NCBI RefSeq assembly: GCF_020131355.1
Contig: NZ_JAHLEL010000006.1
Coordinates: 1 to 64,000 of the forward strand
Source: Pseudonocardia sp. ICBG1293
GTDB lineage: Bacteria; Actinomycetota; Actinomycetes; Mycobacteriales; Pseudonocardiaceae
Length of the DNA stretch: 64,000 nt
Direction: 5' to 3'
Made by a program: the position numbers and the translations under genes. This document shows, piece by piece, positions 7,838 to 20,047 of this stretch. The notes below the pieces were generated by a model. That model had not been told where the DNA came from, did not search any database, and saw nothing but the letters and a program-made list of their open reading frames with translations. The stretch's first letter is position 1; each line of letters opens with the position of its first letter.

Positions 7838-8733
7838 CCGTCGCGGTCGACCCGGCCGACGCCGGGCGGACCGCCGCGTTCTACCGCGCCCGGCCCGCGG
7901 GACGCGGTCCGGCCGACCTCCCCGAGCTGCGCGCGGCCCGCGCCGCGATGCCGCCGCCCGTGCCCGCGTCCCCGCCGGCGGTCCCCGTGGTCGCCGAGGC
8001 GGACGGGCACGCCGTCCCGGTGCGGGTCACCGAACCCGCCGGACCGCCCCGCGGGGTGCTGCTCGAGATCCACGGCGGCGGCTTCTACCTCGGCTCGGCC
8101 GCGGCGGGGGACCTGCGCAACCGTGCGCTGGCCGATGCGCTCGGCGTGGCGGTCGTGGCGGTGGACTACCGGCTCGCCCCGGAGCGCCCGTGGCCCGCCG
8201 CCCCCGACGACTGCGCCACCGCGGCGCTGTGGCTGCTCGACCGTGCGCCGGGGCTGTTCGGCACCGACCGGGTCGCGTTCACCGGTGCCTCCGCCGGTGC
8301 CACCCTCGTCGCGACGACGCTGCTGCGGCTGCGGGACCGCGGCCTCGTCGGCCGGGTCGCCGGGGCGGAGCTGCGCTTCGGTACCTACGACCTCAGTGCC
8401 ACCACACCCGCCGGGCGGCGGATCGCCGACGAGTACTTCCTGCGCGCCTACGCCGGGCACGTCGCCGACCGGACGGACCCGGATCTCTCGCCGGTGTTCG
8501 CCGACCTCACCGGCCTGCCGCCGGTGCTGCTGACCGTCGGCACCGACGACGTCCTGCTCGACGACGACCTGGCGATGGCCGACCGGCTCGTCGCGGCCGG
8601 GGTCGATGTCGACCTGCGCCTCTATCCGGGCGTGCCGCACGGCTTCACCGGTCACGACACCCCGGTCGCGGAGCTCGCCCGACGGCACGCGCAGGAGTGG
8701 CTGTCCGGCCGCCTCGCCGCCCCGCCCCGCTGA
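7834..8733 (+). CDS. Alpha/beta hydrolase, HSL/arylesterase type
   Basis: 299 aa. The oxyanion-hole motif HGGG is in LEIHGGGFYLGS, the nucleophile is in FTGASAGATL, and the catalytic Asp (TVGTDDVLLDD) and His (GVPHGFTGH) follow, all typical of hormone-sensitive-lipase-like esterases acting on short-chain or bulky esters. The start is GTG 7834, which overlaps the aminopeptidase stop as GTGA; a GTG 27 nt earlier also exists. The substrate is unknown. Its coupling to the XRE-controlled aminopeptidase suggests joint induction. Confidence 0.85.
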   Translation: MTVAVDPADAGRTAAFYRARPAGRGPADLPELRAARAAMPPPVPASPPAVPVVAEADGHAVPVRVTEPAGPPRGVLLEIHGGGFYLGSAAAGDLRNRALADALGVAVVAVDYRLAPERPWPAAPDDCATAALWLLDRAPGLFGTDRVAFTGASAGATLVATTLLRLRDRGLVGRVAGAELRFGTYDLSATTPAGRRIADEYFLRAYAGHVADRTDPDLSPVFADLTGLPPVLLTVGTDDVLLDDDLAMADRLVAAGVDVDLRLYPGVPHGFTGHDTPVAELARRHAQEWLSGRLAAPPR

Positions 8734-9030
8734 CGCCGTCCCGAGGACCTCGCACGGGTTCCTGCGCCGTCGCACACCCGGCGCGCCGTGCCGGGCTCAG
8801 TGACCCGTCCGCGCTGCGGCCGGGGCCGGTGAACGGGACCCGGTCGGTCACTGTGCGTCGCAGGTTGCGGACGCAATATCCACGCAACGTGACGCCGGTG
8901 GGTGGCGGTGCTGCACCCTCCGCCATCTCGATCTTCTTGTGCGACACGGGAGGTGGGAACGCAGTGCCCCCCGCACCGCCGTGCGCGTTACCTCTGTGTG
9001 AACTCGCGCCGGAACCCCGATGACCTCACC

Positions 9031-9201
9031 GTGCCCATCCTGGACCGGGCCCAGCTCGATGCGCTGCGGCGCAGCACGGAGAAGGTCCGCGGCCCCGACC
9101 CGGTCGCGGCACCGCCGCCCGCCACGGCCTGGCTGTTGATGATGCTGCTGGGGTTGGGGATCGTCGTGGCGATGCTGGTGCTGGTCGTCGCCTGGAGCTG
9201 A
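9031..9201 (+). CDS. Small single-pass membrane protein
   Basis: 56 aa from GTG 9031: a short charged N-terminus (LDRAQLDALRRSTEKVRG), a Pro/Ala hinge and one C-terminal membrane helix (WLLMMLLGLGIVVAMLVLVVAW). A longer start at GTG 8998 is possible; neither has a strong ribosome binding site. There is no recognised family. The 8734-9030 stretch before it shows no other gene. Confidence 0.5.
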   Translation: MPILDRAQLDALRRSTEKVRGPDPVAAPPPATAWLLMMLLGLGIVVAMLVLVVAWS

Positions 9202-9261
9202 GCGGTGCCAGTCGTGCACGACCGGGTCTTCAGTCGTCGCCCCGGGGTGTCGACGACCGAC

Positions 9262-9307
9262 GTGACCGCGGGCGGTGGACCCGGGAGCCCCCGCCGCCCG
9301 CGGTCAC
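9262..9307 (+). terminator. Strong 14-bp hairpin upstream of the MetX-family gene
   Basis: GTGACCGCGGGCGG (9262-9275) pairs perfectly with CCGCCCGCGGTCAC (9294-9307), with an 18-nt loop. It lies 60 nt after the small membrane protein gene and about 90 nt before the MetX-family gene. The likely role is terminator of the upstream gene; an attenuator for the downstream gene is possible. I compared this leader with SAM riboswitch patterns and found no match. Confidence 0.5.
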
Positions 9308-9395
9308 CGTCACGCACCCCCCGGGTGGGATCTTGTGCGCCGCGTCACAACGGGGGAGAGTCGCCGGGAGTCCGCGTCTTCGACGGAGCAGGAGC

Positions 9396-10499
9396 GTGAC
9401 ATCAGTGACGACCGGGACGACGGCCGTGCAGCCGACGGCGATCGAGAACCCCTACTACACCCACGAGTTCCACGGCGACTACGACCTGATCGGGCTCGGG
9501 GAGTTCGCGCTGGAGGAGGGTGGGGTGATCCCCGACCTCCAGCTCGCCGTCGCCACCTTCGGCACCCTCAACGAGGCCCGCGACAACGCGATCCTGGTGA
9601 CCACCTGGTACTCCGGTACCCATCAGATCTTCCGCGACGTCTACATCGGGCCCGACCACGCGCTGAACCCGGAGCGCTACTTCATCGTGGTGGTCAACCA
9701 GATCGGCAACGGCCTGTCGACCAGCCCGCACAACGCGTCCGGCGCCAACGCCGGCATCGCGATGGCGAACTTCCCGCACGTGCGCATCGGTGACGACGTC
9801 CGTGCCCAGGAGCAGCTCCTGCGTGAGCACTACGGCATCGACCGGCTCGCGCTCGTCGTCGGCGGCTCGATGGGGGCCCAGCAGACCTACGAGTGGATGG
9901 TCCGGTTCCCGGACAGGGTGCGCCGCGCCGCGCCCATCGCCGGGACCGCGCAGAACACCCCGCACGACTTCCTCTACACGAAGGCCCTGGTCGAGGCGAT
10001 CACCTCCGACCCGGGCTGGAACGGCGGCAACTACGCGAGCAACGCCGATGTCGAGGCCGGGCTGCGGCGGCACGCGGGCATCTGGGCGGTGATGGGCTTC
10101 TCCACCGAGTTCTGGAAGCAGGAGGTCTGGCGCGCCCTGGACTTCGATTCCAAGGAGGCGTTCATGGCGGGCTTCCTGGAGCCCTACTTCACCGCGATGG
10201 ACCCCAACGACCTGCTGTGCATGGCGTGGAAGTGGCAGCGCGGCGACGTCGCCCGCCACACCGGCGGCGACCTCGCCGAGGCGCTCGGGCGCAACGAGGC
10301 GGTCGCCCGGATCATCCCGATCGACGAGGACATGTTCTTCCCGGTCCGCGACCACGAGTCCGAGCTGGAGCTGACCCCGCACGCGACCATCCGCGTCGTC
10401 GAGGACCTGCTCGGGCACCTCGGGCTGTTCGGCGTCGCGCCGACCTACATGCCGCAGATCGACCAGTACCTGCAGGAGCTGCTCGACACCCCGGCGTGA
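9396..10499 (+). CDS. MetX-family alpha/beta hydrolase (homoserine acyltransferase-like)
   Basis: About 367 aa. It has the nucleophile elbow GGSMGAQQTYEWMVRFPDRV, the conserved INxxG-like segment VVNQIGNGLSTSPHN and the late Asp/His region, all of the homoserine O-acetyltransferase superfamily. True MetX proteins usually show GGSMGGMQ and a longer lid, and this sequence departs in the lid (HDFLYTKALVEAI, FMAGFLEPYFTAMDPNDLL), so it may be an acyltransferase or esterase on another substrate. The start is GTG 9396 or GTG 9405; both have GGAG upstream. No other methionine gene is near. Confidence 0.75.
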   Translation: MTSVTTGTTAVQPTAIENPYYTHEFHGDYDLIGLGEFALEEGGVIPDLQLAVATFGTLNEARDNAILVTTWYSGTHQIFRDVYIGPDHALNPERYFIVVVNQIGNGLSTSPHNASGANAGIAMANFPHVRIGDDVRAQEQLLREHYGIDRLALVVGGSMGAQQTYEWMVRFPDRVRRAAPIAGTAQNTPHDFLYTKALVEAITSDPGWNGGNYASNADVEAGLRRHAGIWAVMGFSTEFWKQEVWRALDFDSKEAFMAGFLEPYFTAMDPNDLLCMAWKWQRGDVARHTGGDLAEALGRNEAVARIIPIDEDMFFPVRDHESELELTPHATIRVVEDLLGHLGLFGVAPTYMPQIDQYLQELLDTPA

Positions 10500-10565
10500 C
10501 CGGGTGGCCGGACCGTCCTCGACTCGCCCGTTCGGGGACGGTCCGGCGCACACCGGACACATTCA

Positions 10566-10580
10566 TGGCAGATACTGCCA
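10566..10580. promoter_or_regulatory. Palindrome upstream of P450
   Basis: TGGCAGATACTGCCA is a perfect 6-bp inverted repeat with a 3-bp spacer, in an AT-richer patch 46 bp before the P450 start. A regulator operator is likely, although no regulator gene is adjacent. Confidence 0.4.
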
Positions 10581-10625
10581 GTAAATCGTAGGCTGGGGAT
10601 CACCACCACGACCCCAGGAGTGTCG

Positions 10626-11837
10626 ATGACCCTCGCCGCCGAGCGCCCCCGGCTGCCCTTCACCCGCCCCAACCTGCTCGACCTCGCGCCGTTCTACGAG
10701 GTCCTCCGGCGCGAGGCGCCGATCGCCCCGGTGACCACCCCCGCCGGCGACCCGGCCTGGCTGGTGACCCGCTTCGCCGAGGTGCGGGACCTGCTGGGTG
10801 ACAAGTGGTTCGGCCGCTCGCACCCGGAGCCGGAGAAGGCCTCGAGGATCAGCACCGCGGCCGTCCAGGACGGGCCGACCGGCAGCTACGAGACCGAGGA
10901 GCAGGAGCACGGCCGGATGCGCCGGCTGCTCACCCCGGCGTTCTCCGCCAAGCGGATGCGCCGGCTCTCGGGGCACGTGCAGGAGCTCGTCGACGGCTAC
11001 GTCGACGCGATGGTCGCCGACCACGACGCGACCGCGGACGGCGTGGTCGACCTGCACGCCCACCTCGCGTTCCCGCTGCCGGTCGCGGTGATCTGCTCGC
11101 TGCTCGGCGTCCCGGAGGCCGACGGCGAGTACTTCCGGGCACTGTCGGACCGGATGGCGACCTTCTCCGGCGACGACGCGCACGCCGCCCGGGAGGAGTT
11201 CGGCCGCTACATGGCCGGGCTCGCCGAGGGCAAGCGCGCCGAGCCGGGCGAGGACGTCATCAGCGACCTCGTGGCGGCCCAGGCCACCGACCCGACCTTC
11301 GGCTACCCGGAGATGATCCGGCTCTGCGTCGGGCTGCTGTTCGCCGGCCACGAGACCACGGTGAACCGGATCGGGCTCGGCGTGCTGTTCCTCATGGACA
11401 ACCGGGACGAGTGGGACAAGCTCGCCGCCGACCCGGACGGGCGCATCGACGCCGTCATCGAGGAGATCATGCGGCTCGGTGCCCCCGGGGACCTCGGTCT
11501 GCTGCGCTACGCCCACTCCGACGTGGAGATCGGGGGCGTCACCATCGCCCGCGGCGACGCGCTGATCCTCTCGGTCAACGCCGCCAACCGCGACGTCGAC
11601 GTCTTCGACCACGCCGAGACCTTCGACCCGGACCGCGCCGAGCGCGGCCACGTCGGGTTCGGGCACGGCCCGCACTTCTGCATCGGCGCGAGCCTGGCCC
11701 GCACCGAGCTCCGCGCGGTCTTCGCGACGCTCGCCCGGCGCCTGCCCGAGCTGCGGCTCGCCGTCGCCCCGGACGAGCTCGACGTGCGCACCGACCACAT
11801 CACCGGCGGCGTCCGCAGCCTGCCGGTCCGCTGGTGA
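10626..11837 (+). CDS. Cytochrome P450
   Basis: 403 aa, the normal size for a soluble bacterial class I P450. Landmarks: I-helix oxygen-activation motif FAGHETTVNR, ExxR in EEIMR, and the haem ligand loop FGHGPHFCIGASLARTEL with its Cys. The start is ATG 10626, 6 nt after AGGAG; the alternative GTG at 10620 touches the same Shine-Dalgarno site. A 3Fe-4S ferredoxin follows 14 nt downstream and is the likely electron donor. The substrate is not evident. Such enzymes hydroxylate lipids, terpenoids or xenobiotics. Confidence 0.95.
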   Translation: MTLAAERPRLPFTRPNLLDLAPFYEVLRREAPIAPVTTPAGDPAWLVTRFAEVRDLLGDKWFGRSHPEPEKASRISTAAVQDGPTGSYETEEQEHGRMRRLLTPAFSAKRMRRLSGHVQELVDGYVDAMVADHDATADGVVDLHAHLAFPLPVAVICSLLGVPEADGEYFRALSDRMATFSGDDAHAAREEFGRYMAGLAEGKRAEPGEDVISDLVAAQATDPTFGYPEMIRLCVGLLFAGHETTVNRIGLGVLFLMDNRDEWDKLAADPDGRIDAVIEEIMRLGAPGDLGLLRYAHSDVEIGGVTIARGDALILSVNAANRDVDVFDHAETFDPDRAERGHVGFGHGPHFCIGASLARTELRAVFATLARRLPELRLAVAPDELDVRTDHITGGVRSLPVRW

Positions 11838-11851
11838 GGGAGGGGGCCGGG

Positions 11852-12049
11852 ATGAGGGTCGAGATCGACCAGCACGCCTGCGTCGGGTCGGGGCAGTGCC
11901 TGCTCACCGCCCCGGACGTGTTCGACCAGCGTGACTCCGACGCCATCGTCGAGCTGCTCACCGACACCCCGCCCGACGGTCAGGAGCAGCTCGTGCGCAA
12001 CGCCGCACGCGGCTGCCCCGCCGCGGCGATCGGCGTCGTCGAGGACTGA
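11852..12049 (+). CDS. Ferredoxin, single [3Fe-4S] type
   Basis: 65 aa. Cys ligands appear as ACVGSGQC near residues 10-15 and GCPAAAI near 55-60, with the conserved Gly replacing the fourth Cys, the signature of P450-partner ferredoxins. GAGGGAGGGGG precedes the ATG. It is co-directional with and 14 nt after the P450 and presumably passes it electrons from a separate reductase. Confidence 0.92.
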   Translation: MRVEIDQHACVGSGQCLLTAPDVFDQRDSDAIVELLTDTPPDGQEQLVRNAARGCPAAAIGVVED

Positions 12050-12126
12050 ACGGGACCGATGAGTTCGGGAGGCCTCCGCGGTCGGCCCCGGTGTACGCCG
12101 CACGCACCGACCGTGGAGGACCTCCC

Positions 12127-12675
12127 GTGCGCACCCTCGCCATCACGCAGAACATCACCCTCGACGGCGCCGTCGAGTTCCTCGGCGACTGGTTCGACCC
12201 GACCGCCGACGGCCAGGACGAGGTCCTCGCCGAGCTGCACCGCCAGGACGCCGCCTCGGACGCGACCCTGCTCGGCCGCCGCACGTTCTGCGACTTCCGC
12301 GGCTTCTGGCCCGCGCAGACCGACGACACCACCGGCATCACCGACTACCTGAACCAGGTCGACAAGTACGTCGTGTCCTCGACGCTGACCGACCCGGGCT
12401 GGGAGAACTCCACGGTCCTGTCCGGTGACCCGCTCACCGAGGTCGCGGCACTGAAGGAGCGGCCGGGCGCCGACATCGTCTGCACCGGCAGCATCACGCT
12501 CTGCCACGCGCTGATCGCGGCCGGGCTGGTCGACGAGATCCGGCTGTTCCACCACCCCGTCGTGCAGGGCGCGGGCCGGCGGCTCTTCCCGGACGGCTGG
12601 ACCGACGAGCGGCTGCGGCTGATCGACGCGCGCACGTTCGGTGCCGTCACCTACACCGCACACGCACTCCGCTGA
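12127..12675 (+). CDS. Dihydrofolate reductase-like protein (RibD C-terminal domain family)
   Basis: 182 aa. It begins with the family pattern TLAITQNITLDGAVEF, has the LLGRRTFCDFRGFWP segment that lines the NADPH site, and ends with DEIRLFHHPVVQGAGRRLF, all typical of stand-alone RibD-C (bacterial bifunctional deaminase-reductase C-terminal) proteins. The specific reaction is unknown for this group. The GTG at 12127 follows GGAGG by 6 nt. It ends 33 bp from the convergent DedA-family gene. Confidence 0.85.
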   Translation: MRTLAITQNITLDGAVEFLGDWFDPTADGQDEVLAELHRQDAASDATLLGRRTFCDFRGFWPAQTDDTTGITDYLNQVDKYVVSSTLTDPGWENSTVLSGDPLTEVAALKERPGADIVCTGSITLCHALIAAGLVDEIRLFHHPVVQGAGRRLFPDGWTDERLRLIDARTFGAVTYTAHALR

Positions 12676-12708
12676 GCGGTCCGGCCCGCCGACCGACCCC
12701 GCCCAGGC

Positions 12709-13326
12709 TCACGACGCGGTCTCCTCCCGCGCCGCGGCGCGCTCCACCCGGTGCCGCACGTACCGCGACACCAGGAGCCCGCCGACCACGGCGACGACCA
12801 GACCGACCCAGGAGAAGCGCTTGAGCCAGGTCTCGGCGACGATCCCGAGCAGGTAGATCAGGGCGACCGTGCCGCCCGCCCACAGCACCGCCCCGGTGGC
12901 GTTCGCGGCGAGGAACTTCGGGTAGTGCATCTTCATGGTCCCGGCCAGCGGGCCGGCGAGGATGCGCAGGATCGCCACGAACCGGCCGAACAGCACCGCC
13001 CACACCCCGTGCCGGTCGAAGATCCGCCGGGCCACGGTCATGTGCGCCGGCCCCAGGTGCTTGGGGAACCGGCGGCCGAGCCGGTCGAGCAGGCCGGTGC
13101 CGTAGCGGCGGCCCACCGAGTAGCCGATCGAGTCGCCGACGATCGCGCCCGCGGTCGCCGCCGCCGCGACCGCCACCGGGTCGATGTGCGACCCGGGACG
13201 GGCCGCCAGCAGGGCCGCGCCGACCAGCACGATCTCACCGGGCAGCGGGACGCCGATGCTCTCGACCCCGACCACCGCCGCGCACAGGAAGTAGATCGCG
13301 AGCGGCGGGATCGCCATCAGCAGCAT
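12709..13326 (-). CDS. DedA-family (SNARE-associated/VTT domain) membrane protein
   Basis: About 205 aa. The DedA core is clear: E-x-x-GVPLPGEIVLVGAALLA, GDSIGYSVGRRYG, the amphipathic re-entrant region and FGRFVAILRILAGPLAGTMKMHYPKFLAAN, followed by a C-terminal helix pair. DedA proteins are thought to flip polar lipids (undecaprenyl phosphate or phosphatidylethanolamine families). The ATG at 13326 is chosen, with GGAG about 12 nt upstream; the frame also allows GTG at 13353. It is divergent from the methyltransferase gene. Confidence 0.88.
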   Translation of the reverse strand: MLLMAIPPLAIYFLCAAVVGVESIGVPLPGEIVLVGAALLAARPGSHIDPVAVAAAATAGAIVGDSIGYSVGRRYGTGLLDRLGRRFPKHLGPAHMTVARRIFDRHGVWAVLFGRFVAILRILAGPLAGTMKMHYPKFLAANATGAVLWAGGTVALIYLLGIVAETWLKRFSWVGLVVAVVGGLLVSRYVRHRVERAAAREETAS

Positions 13327-13401
13327 GTCGACGTGCACCGCTCCATCATGCACACGTCCCGCTGGTGCGGTGGCGGCCCGGTGCGGGCATCATCCGCGGA
13401 C

Positions 13402-14131
13402 GTGAGCTCACCGCTGGAGCAGGTGTTCCTGGCCGCCCACGACGACCTGCCCCGTGAGGCGCCGGGATCGGAGGAGACGACGGCGCTGCTGCTGCGCCTG
13501 GCCGGCGACCTGCCCGAGCGCCCGCGGATCGTCGACATCGGCTGCGGCACGGGGCCCTCGACGCTGCCGCTGGCCGCGGCGACCGGCGGCGAGGTCGTCG
13601 CCGTCGACCTGCACGAGCCGTTCCTGCAGCGGCTGCGCACCCGCGCCGCGGTCTCCGGGCTGGGGGAGCGGGTGCGGCCGCTCGTCGCGGCGATGGACGA
13701 CCTGCCGCTGCCCGACGGGGAGGCCGACCTGGTCTGGTCCGAGGGCGCGGCCTACGTCATGGGCTTCGACGCGGCGCTCGCCGGCTGGCGGCGGCTGCTC
13801 GCCCCGGGCGGCACGCTCGTGCTGACCGAGGCCGAGTGGACCACCGCGACCCCCTCGCCGGGCGCCCGTGCGTTCTGGGACGCGAACTACCCGGCGATGC
13901 GCACCACCGCCGACAACGTCGCCGCCGCCCAGCGCGCCGGGTACACGGTGCAGGCGGTCTACCTGCTGCCCGTGGGACGCCTACTACCGCCCGCTGGCCT
14001 CCCGGCTCGCCACCCTGCGGGAGGACGGCCTCGACCCGGCGGCGCTGGACGAGGTGGGCCGGGAGATCGGGGTGCGTGAGCAGCACGGTGCCGAGTACGG
14101 CTACACCGGTTACGTCCTGCGCTCGCGCTGA
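13402..14131 (+). pseudogene. SAM-dependent methyltransferase, frameshifted
   Basis: A class I methyltransferase: motif I is VDIGCGTGPSTLPLA (about residues 48-62), the acidic VVAVDLHEPF follows, and LVWSEGAAYVMGFDAAL plus LAPGGTLVLTEAEW complete the fold. Near 13969-13972 one extra base changes the frame. With it removed the protein runs ...YLLPWDAYYRPLASRL... to GYTGYVLRSR and stops at 14131, 242 aa in total. As read, translation leaves the frame and ends at 14079. The final 22 bp overlap the end of the convergent IclR gene. It may be a real lesion or a sequencing error. Confidence 0.8.
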
Positions 14132-14840
14132 GCCGGTGCCTCCGGTACCCGGCCGATCCGGTCGGCCGCCGTGCGCAGCAGCGCGGTCAGGTCCGGGTCG
14201 GTGACCGGCAGCCGCCCGGTCGGGCCGAGCGCGGCGAGACAGCCGACGGCGCGGCCGTGGGCGTCGCGCACCGCGACCGCGACCGACGAGCGGCCAGGGC
14301 GCAGCTCGTCGACCTCGGTCGCCAGGCCCGTGCGGGCCACCGTCCGCAGCTCCGCGGCCAGCGTGGCCACGGTGGTCAGGGTGTGCCGGGTGAGGGCCCG
14401 CGGCCGGTCGGGGACGAGCTCCGGGTGCGCGGCAAGCATGATCTTCCCCATGGCGGAGGCGTGCGGGTGGGCGAGCAGCGTCCGTTCCCCGGGCAGCTCG
14501 TGGTCCGGGTCGCGGTCGACCAGCCGCAGCGAGCCGGTGGGCCAGTCGGCGACGAACAGCCCGAACCGGACCCGGCCGCGGATCCCGGCGAGGATCTCGG
14601 CCCGCCGCGGCGGGCCCTCCGCCGCGCCGGCGAGCTCCCGGGTGCGGCGTCCCAGCGCGAACCCGGACAGGTCGCTGATCCGGACCAGGTAGCCGTCGGC
14701 GACGAGCACGTTGAGCAGCCGGTACGCCGTCGCGGACGGGATGCCGGTGGTGCGCGAGAGCTCCCGTGCCGTCGCGCCCGGCCCGATCCGTGCCACCGCC
14801 TCCAGCAGCTCCAGGGCCCGGCTCGCGGCGCCCGGCTCGC

Positions 14841-14844
<4 letters not shown>
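14110..14844 (-). CDS. IclR-family transcriptional regulator
   Basis: 244 aa. The N-terminal winged HTH (ATARELSRTTGIPSATAYRLLNVLVADGYL) is followed by the IclR effector domain (HPHASAMGKIMLAAHPE... VDELRPGRSSVAVAVRDAHGRAVGCLAALGP). The start is GTG 14844, overlapping the stop of the upstream permease gene as GTGA, so the two are translationally coupled. IclR proteins usually sense a metabolite of the pathway they control; the neighbouring permease and the divergent exported amine oxidase are likely targets. Confidence 0.88.
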
Positions 14845-18078
<3,234 letters not shown>

Positions 18079-18105
18079 CCCACCCCGTTCCCCCGAGGAG
18101 ACACG

Positions 18106-18762
18106 ATGCGACGACCCGTTCCCGCCCTGATCACCCTGTCCGTCGCCGCCGCGCTGGTCACCGGCTGCGCCGGCGGCGCGCCCGACCCCGCCGAGCCCGG
18201 CCCGCCCGCGCTGCCGGTACTGGAGGCCGGCGAGGCCAACCCGATGATCGCCGAGGGGGTGAGCGTGGTCGCCGGGGCGTCGCTGTACAAGTCCAGCGGC
18301 CTCGGCCCGTCCGCGGCGAACCCCGCGGCCGCGGACGGGACCCCGCAGGCCTATGTCGACGCGGGCCAGTTCCCCGGCGGCACGCTCCCGGCGGGGGTCT
18401 CGGTCACCGAGGCCCAGGGCATGAACGCGCTCGCCCGGATCAAGGAGAACCTGGAGGCCCGGGGCCTGCGGCTGGACGACGTGACCTCGATGCGGGTGTT
18501 CCTCGACAACGCCCCCGGCACCGCCCGCGCCGACTACGCCGGCTGGAACCGGGCCTACCGCCAGTACTTCGCCAACACCGACCTCACCACGGGGGAGACG
18601 GTGCTGGTCCCGACCGGGACCGCCGCGCCCGCCGCACCGCTGGTGCGCAACCCCGCCCGGCCCAGCCGCTTCGCGCTGGAGGTCGCGAGCCTGCCGGTCC
18701 CCGGCTGGCTGGTCGAGGTGGAGGTCGACGCCGTCTACCCGCCCGGGGTGACCCCGCGCTGA
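18106..18762 (+). CDS. RidA-family (YjgF) lipoprotein
   Basis: 218 aa. A lipoprotein signal (ITLSVAAALVTGC) is followed by a RidA/YER057c fold: the V-x-GASLYKSSG start, EAQGMNALARIKENLEARGLRLDDVTSMRVFL helix-strand pattern and the SRFALEVASLPVPGWLVEVEVDAV end. RidA proteins hydrolyse reactive enamine/imine intermediates. Exported lipoprotein forms are uncommon. The gene follows the exported amine oxidase, which makes imines, behind a GAGGAGA ribosome binding site, so the two probably act together outside the membrane. The catalytic Arg of RidA may be replaced; the alignment is not exact enough to say. Confidence 0.82.
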   Translation: MRRPVPALITLSVAAALVTGCAGGAPDPAEPGPPALPVLEAGEANPMIAEGVSVVAGASLYKSSGLGPSAANPAAADGTPQAYVDAGQFPGGTLPAGVSVTEAQGMNALARIKENLEARGLRLDDVTSMRVFLDNAPGTARADYAGWNRAYRQYFANTDLTTGETVLVPTGTAAPAAPLVRNPARPSRFALEVASLPVPGWLVEVEVDAVYPPGVTPR

Positions 18763-18800
18763 CCCGGCCGGGCCCGTCCGCGGCGGTACGGTCGCCGCTC

Positions 18801-19313
18801 GTGAGCTCCGCCGTACCGCCGGGCCCGCGCCCCCGCACCGACGACGACCTGCCCGCCTGCGTCGCGGTGCTGCGCGCCGTGCACGCCACCGACCGCTACC
18901 CGTCCACCTGGCCCGCCGCCCCCGTGGTGTTTCTGTCCCCGCCCGGGCTGGTCACCGCACTGGTCGTCCCGGCGGGGGAGCGGGTGGTGGGGCACGCCGC
19001 ACTGCTCGCCGACGACGGCGACTCCGGCGCGCTGCGGCTGACCAGGGTGTTCGTCGACCCGGCGCTGCGCAGGGCCGGGCACGCCCGCGCCCTGCTGGAC
19101 GGGATCGCGGTCGAGCTCGCGGCCAGGGGCCGCGACGGTGTCCTCGACGTCGTGGAGTCCGTCGCCGCCGAACGCCTCTACCGCACGGCGGGCTGGGTCC
19201 GCACCGGCACCGCACCCGCCGGGTGGCGGTTCCCGGACGGTCGTGAACCGGTCGCCGCGCTCTACCGGCTACCGGTCACGCAGCGCCGAAAGGGTGACGA
19301 CACAGCGCGATAG
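18801..19313 (+). CDS. GNAT-family N-acetyltransferase
   Basis: 170 aa. The acetyl-CoA loop is in LTRVFVDPALRRAGHARALLDGIAVE, with the ADDGDSGALRLTRVFV strand before it and the ERLYRTAGWVRTG end typical of GNAT proteins. The GTG 18801 follows TACGGT by about 9 nt. The substrate is unknown. It is co-directional with the RidA gene but has its own promoter-like sequence. Confidence 0.8.
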   Translation: MSSAVPPGPRPRTDDDLPACVAVLRAVHATDRYPSTWPAAPVVFLSPPGLVTALVVPAGERVVGHAALLADDGDSGALRLTRVFVDPALRRAGHARALLDGIAVELAARGRDGVLDVVESVAAERLYRTAGWVRTGTAPAGWRFPDGREPVAALYRLPVTQRRKGDDTAR

Positions 19314-19362
19314 TCGACCATCGGTCACGCTGAGCTGCGCCGATCGGGCTACGGTGATCGTC

Positions 19363-20043
19363 GTGATCGACGTCCCCACCCCGACGGTGGCCGGTCTGCT
19401 GCTCCGCGCGGTGCCGCAGCCCGTCCGCCGGGACGCGCACGCCGCGATGAACGTCCTCACCCCGTGGGGTGCGGCGTCGGCCCAGCTCGTCCAGGACTCC
19501 GGCGGCGGGGTCGCCGACCACGACGTGCACGTCGACGGCGACCCGGTCCACATCCCGTTCCGGGTGCGGTTCCCCTGGCCGCCGTCCGCCGTCCTGTCCC
19601 GGCTGGGTCCGCGTCGCCGCGCCGTCGTCGCCGCGTGGATGTCGCGCAGCGAGAACGCCGGGCACCGCCAGCGCGCCGTCCGCGAGCTGTTCTGCGTGCA
19701 CGAGGCGTGGGTGTCGCCGTTCGTGGTGAGCCTCTGCGGCGAGTACGTCCACGAGATCGGCACCGACGTGGACCGGTTCGTCCGCACCGAGCTCGGTCGC
19801 GACCCCGACCTCCGGCACGCCTACGCACGGTTCGTACGCGACAACCCCCGTTTCCTGGCCACCACCCGGCACCGCGCGGTGACCTTCCGCCGGCTGGACC
19901 ACCGGTGGCCGCACCGGGACGACCCGGATCGCACCTACCCGCAGCTCGCGGCGCTGGACGCGCTGTCCGCCCTGGCCTACCGGGGCGGGCGGGACTACCC
20001 CGGCGACCCGGCGCCGCCGCGGGTCACCGCGGCGGCGTCCTGA
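19363..20043 (+). CDS. Hypothetical protein
   Basis: 226 aa with no domain I recognise. It contains a middle segment rich in charged and aromatic residues (RRRAVVAAWMSRSENAGHRQRAVRELF) and HEAWVSPFVVSLCGEYVHEIGTDVDRF, suggesting an alpha-helical soluble protein; there is no signal peptide. GTG 19363 lies 7 nt after TACGGT (19350-19355), the leaderless pattern, so it is preferred to GTG 19354. It converges with the MaoC gene, with only 4 nt between the stops. Confidence 0.75.
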   Translation: MIDVPTPTVAGLLLRAVPQPVRRDAHAAMNVLTPWGAASAQLVQDSGGGVADHDVHVDGDPVHIPFRVRFPWPPSAVLSRLGPRRRAVVAAWMSRSENAGHRQRAVRELFCVHEAWVSPFVVSLCGEYVHEIGTDVDRFVRTELGRDPDLRHAYARFVRDNPRFLATTRHRAVTFRRLDHRWPHRDDPDRTYPQLAALDALSALAYRGGRDYPGDPAPPRVTAAAS

Positions 20044-20047
20044 GCAC

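Noticed and set aside
9205..9395. SAM riboswitch before the MetX-family gene
   Set aside because: No match to SAM-I, SAM-II or SAM-IV core sequence; only a strong hairpin is present.
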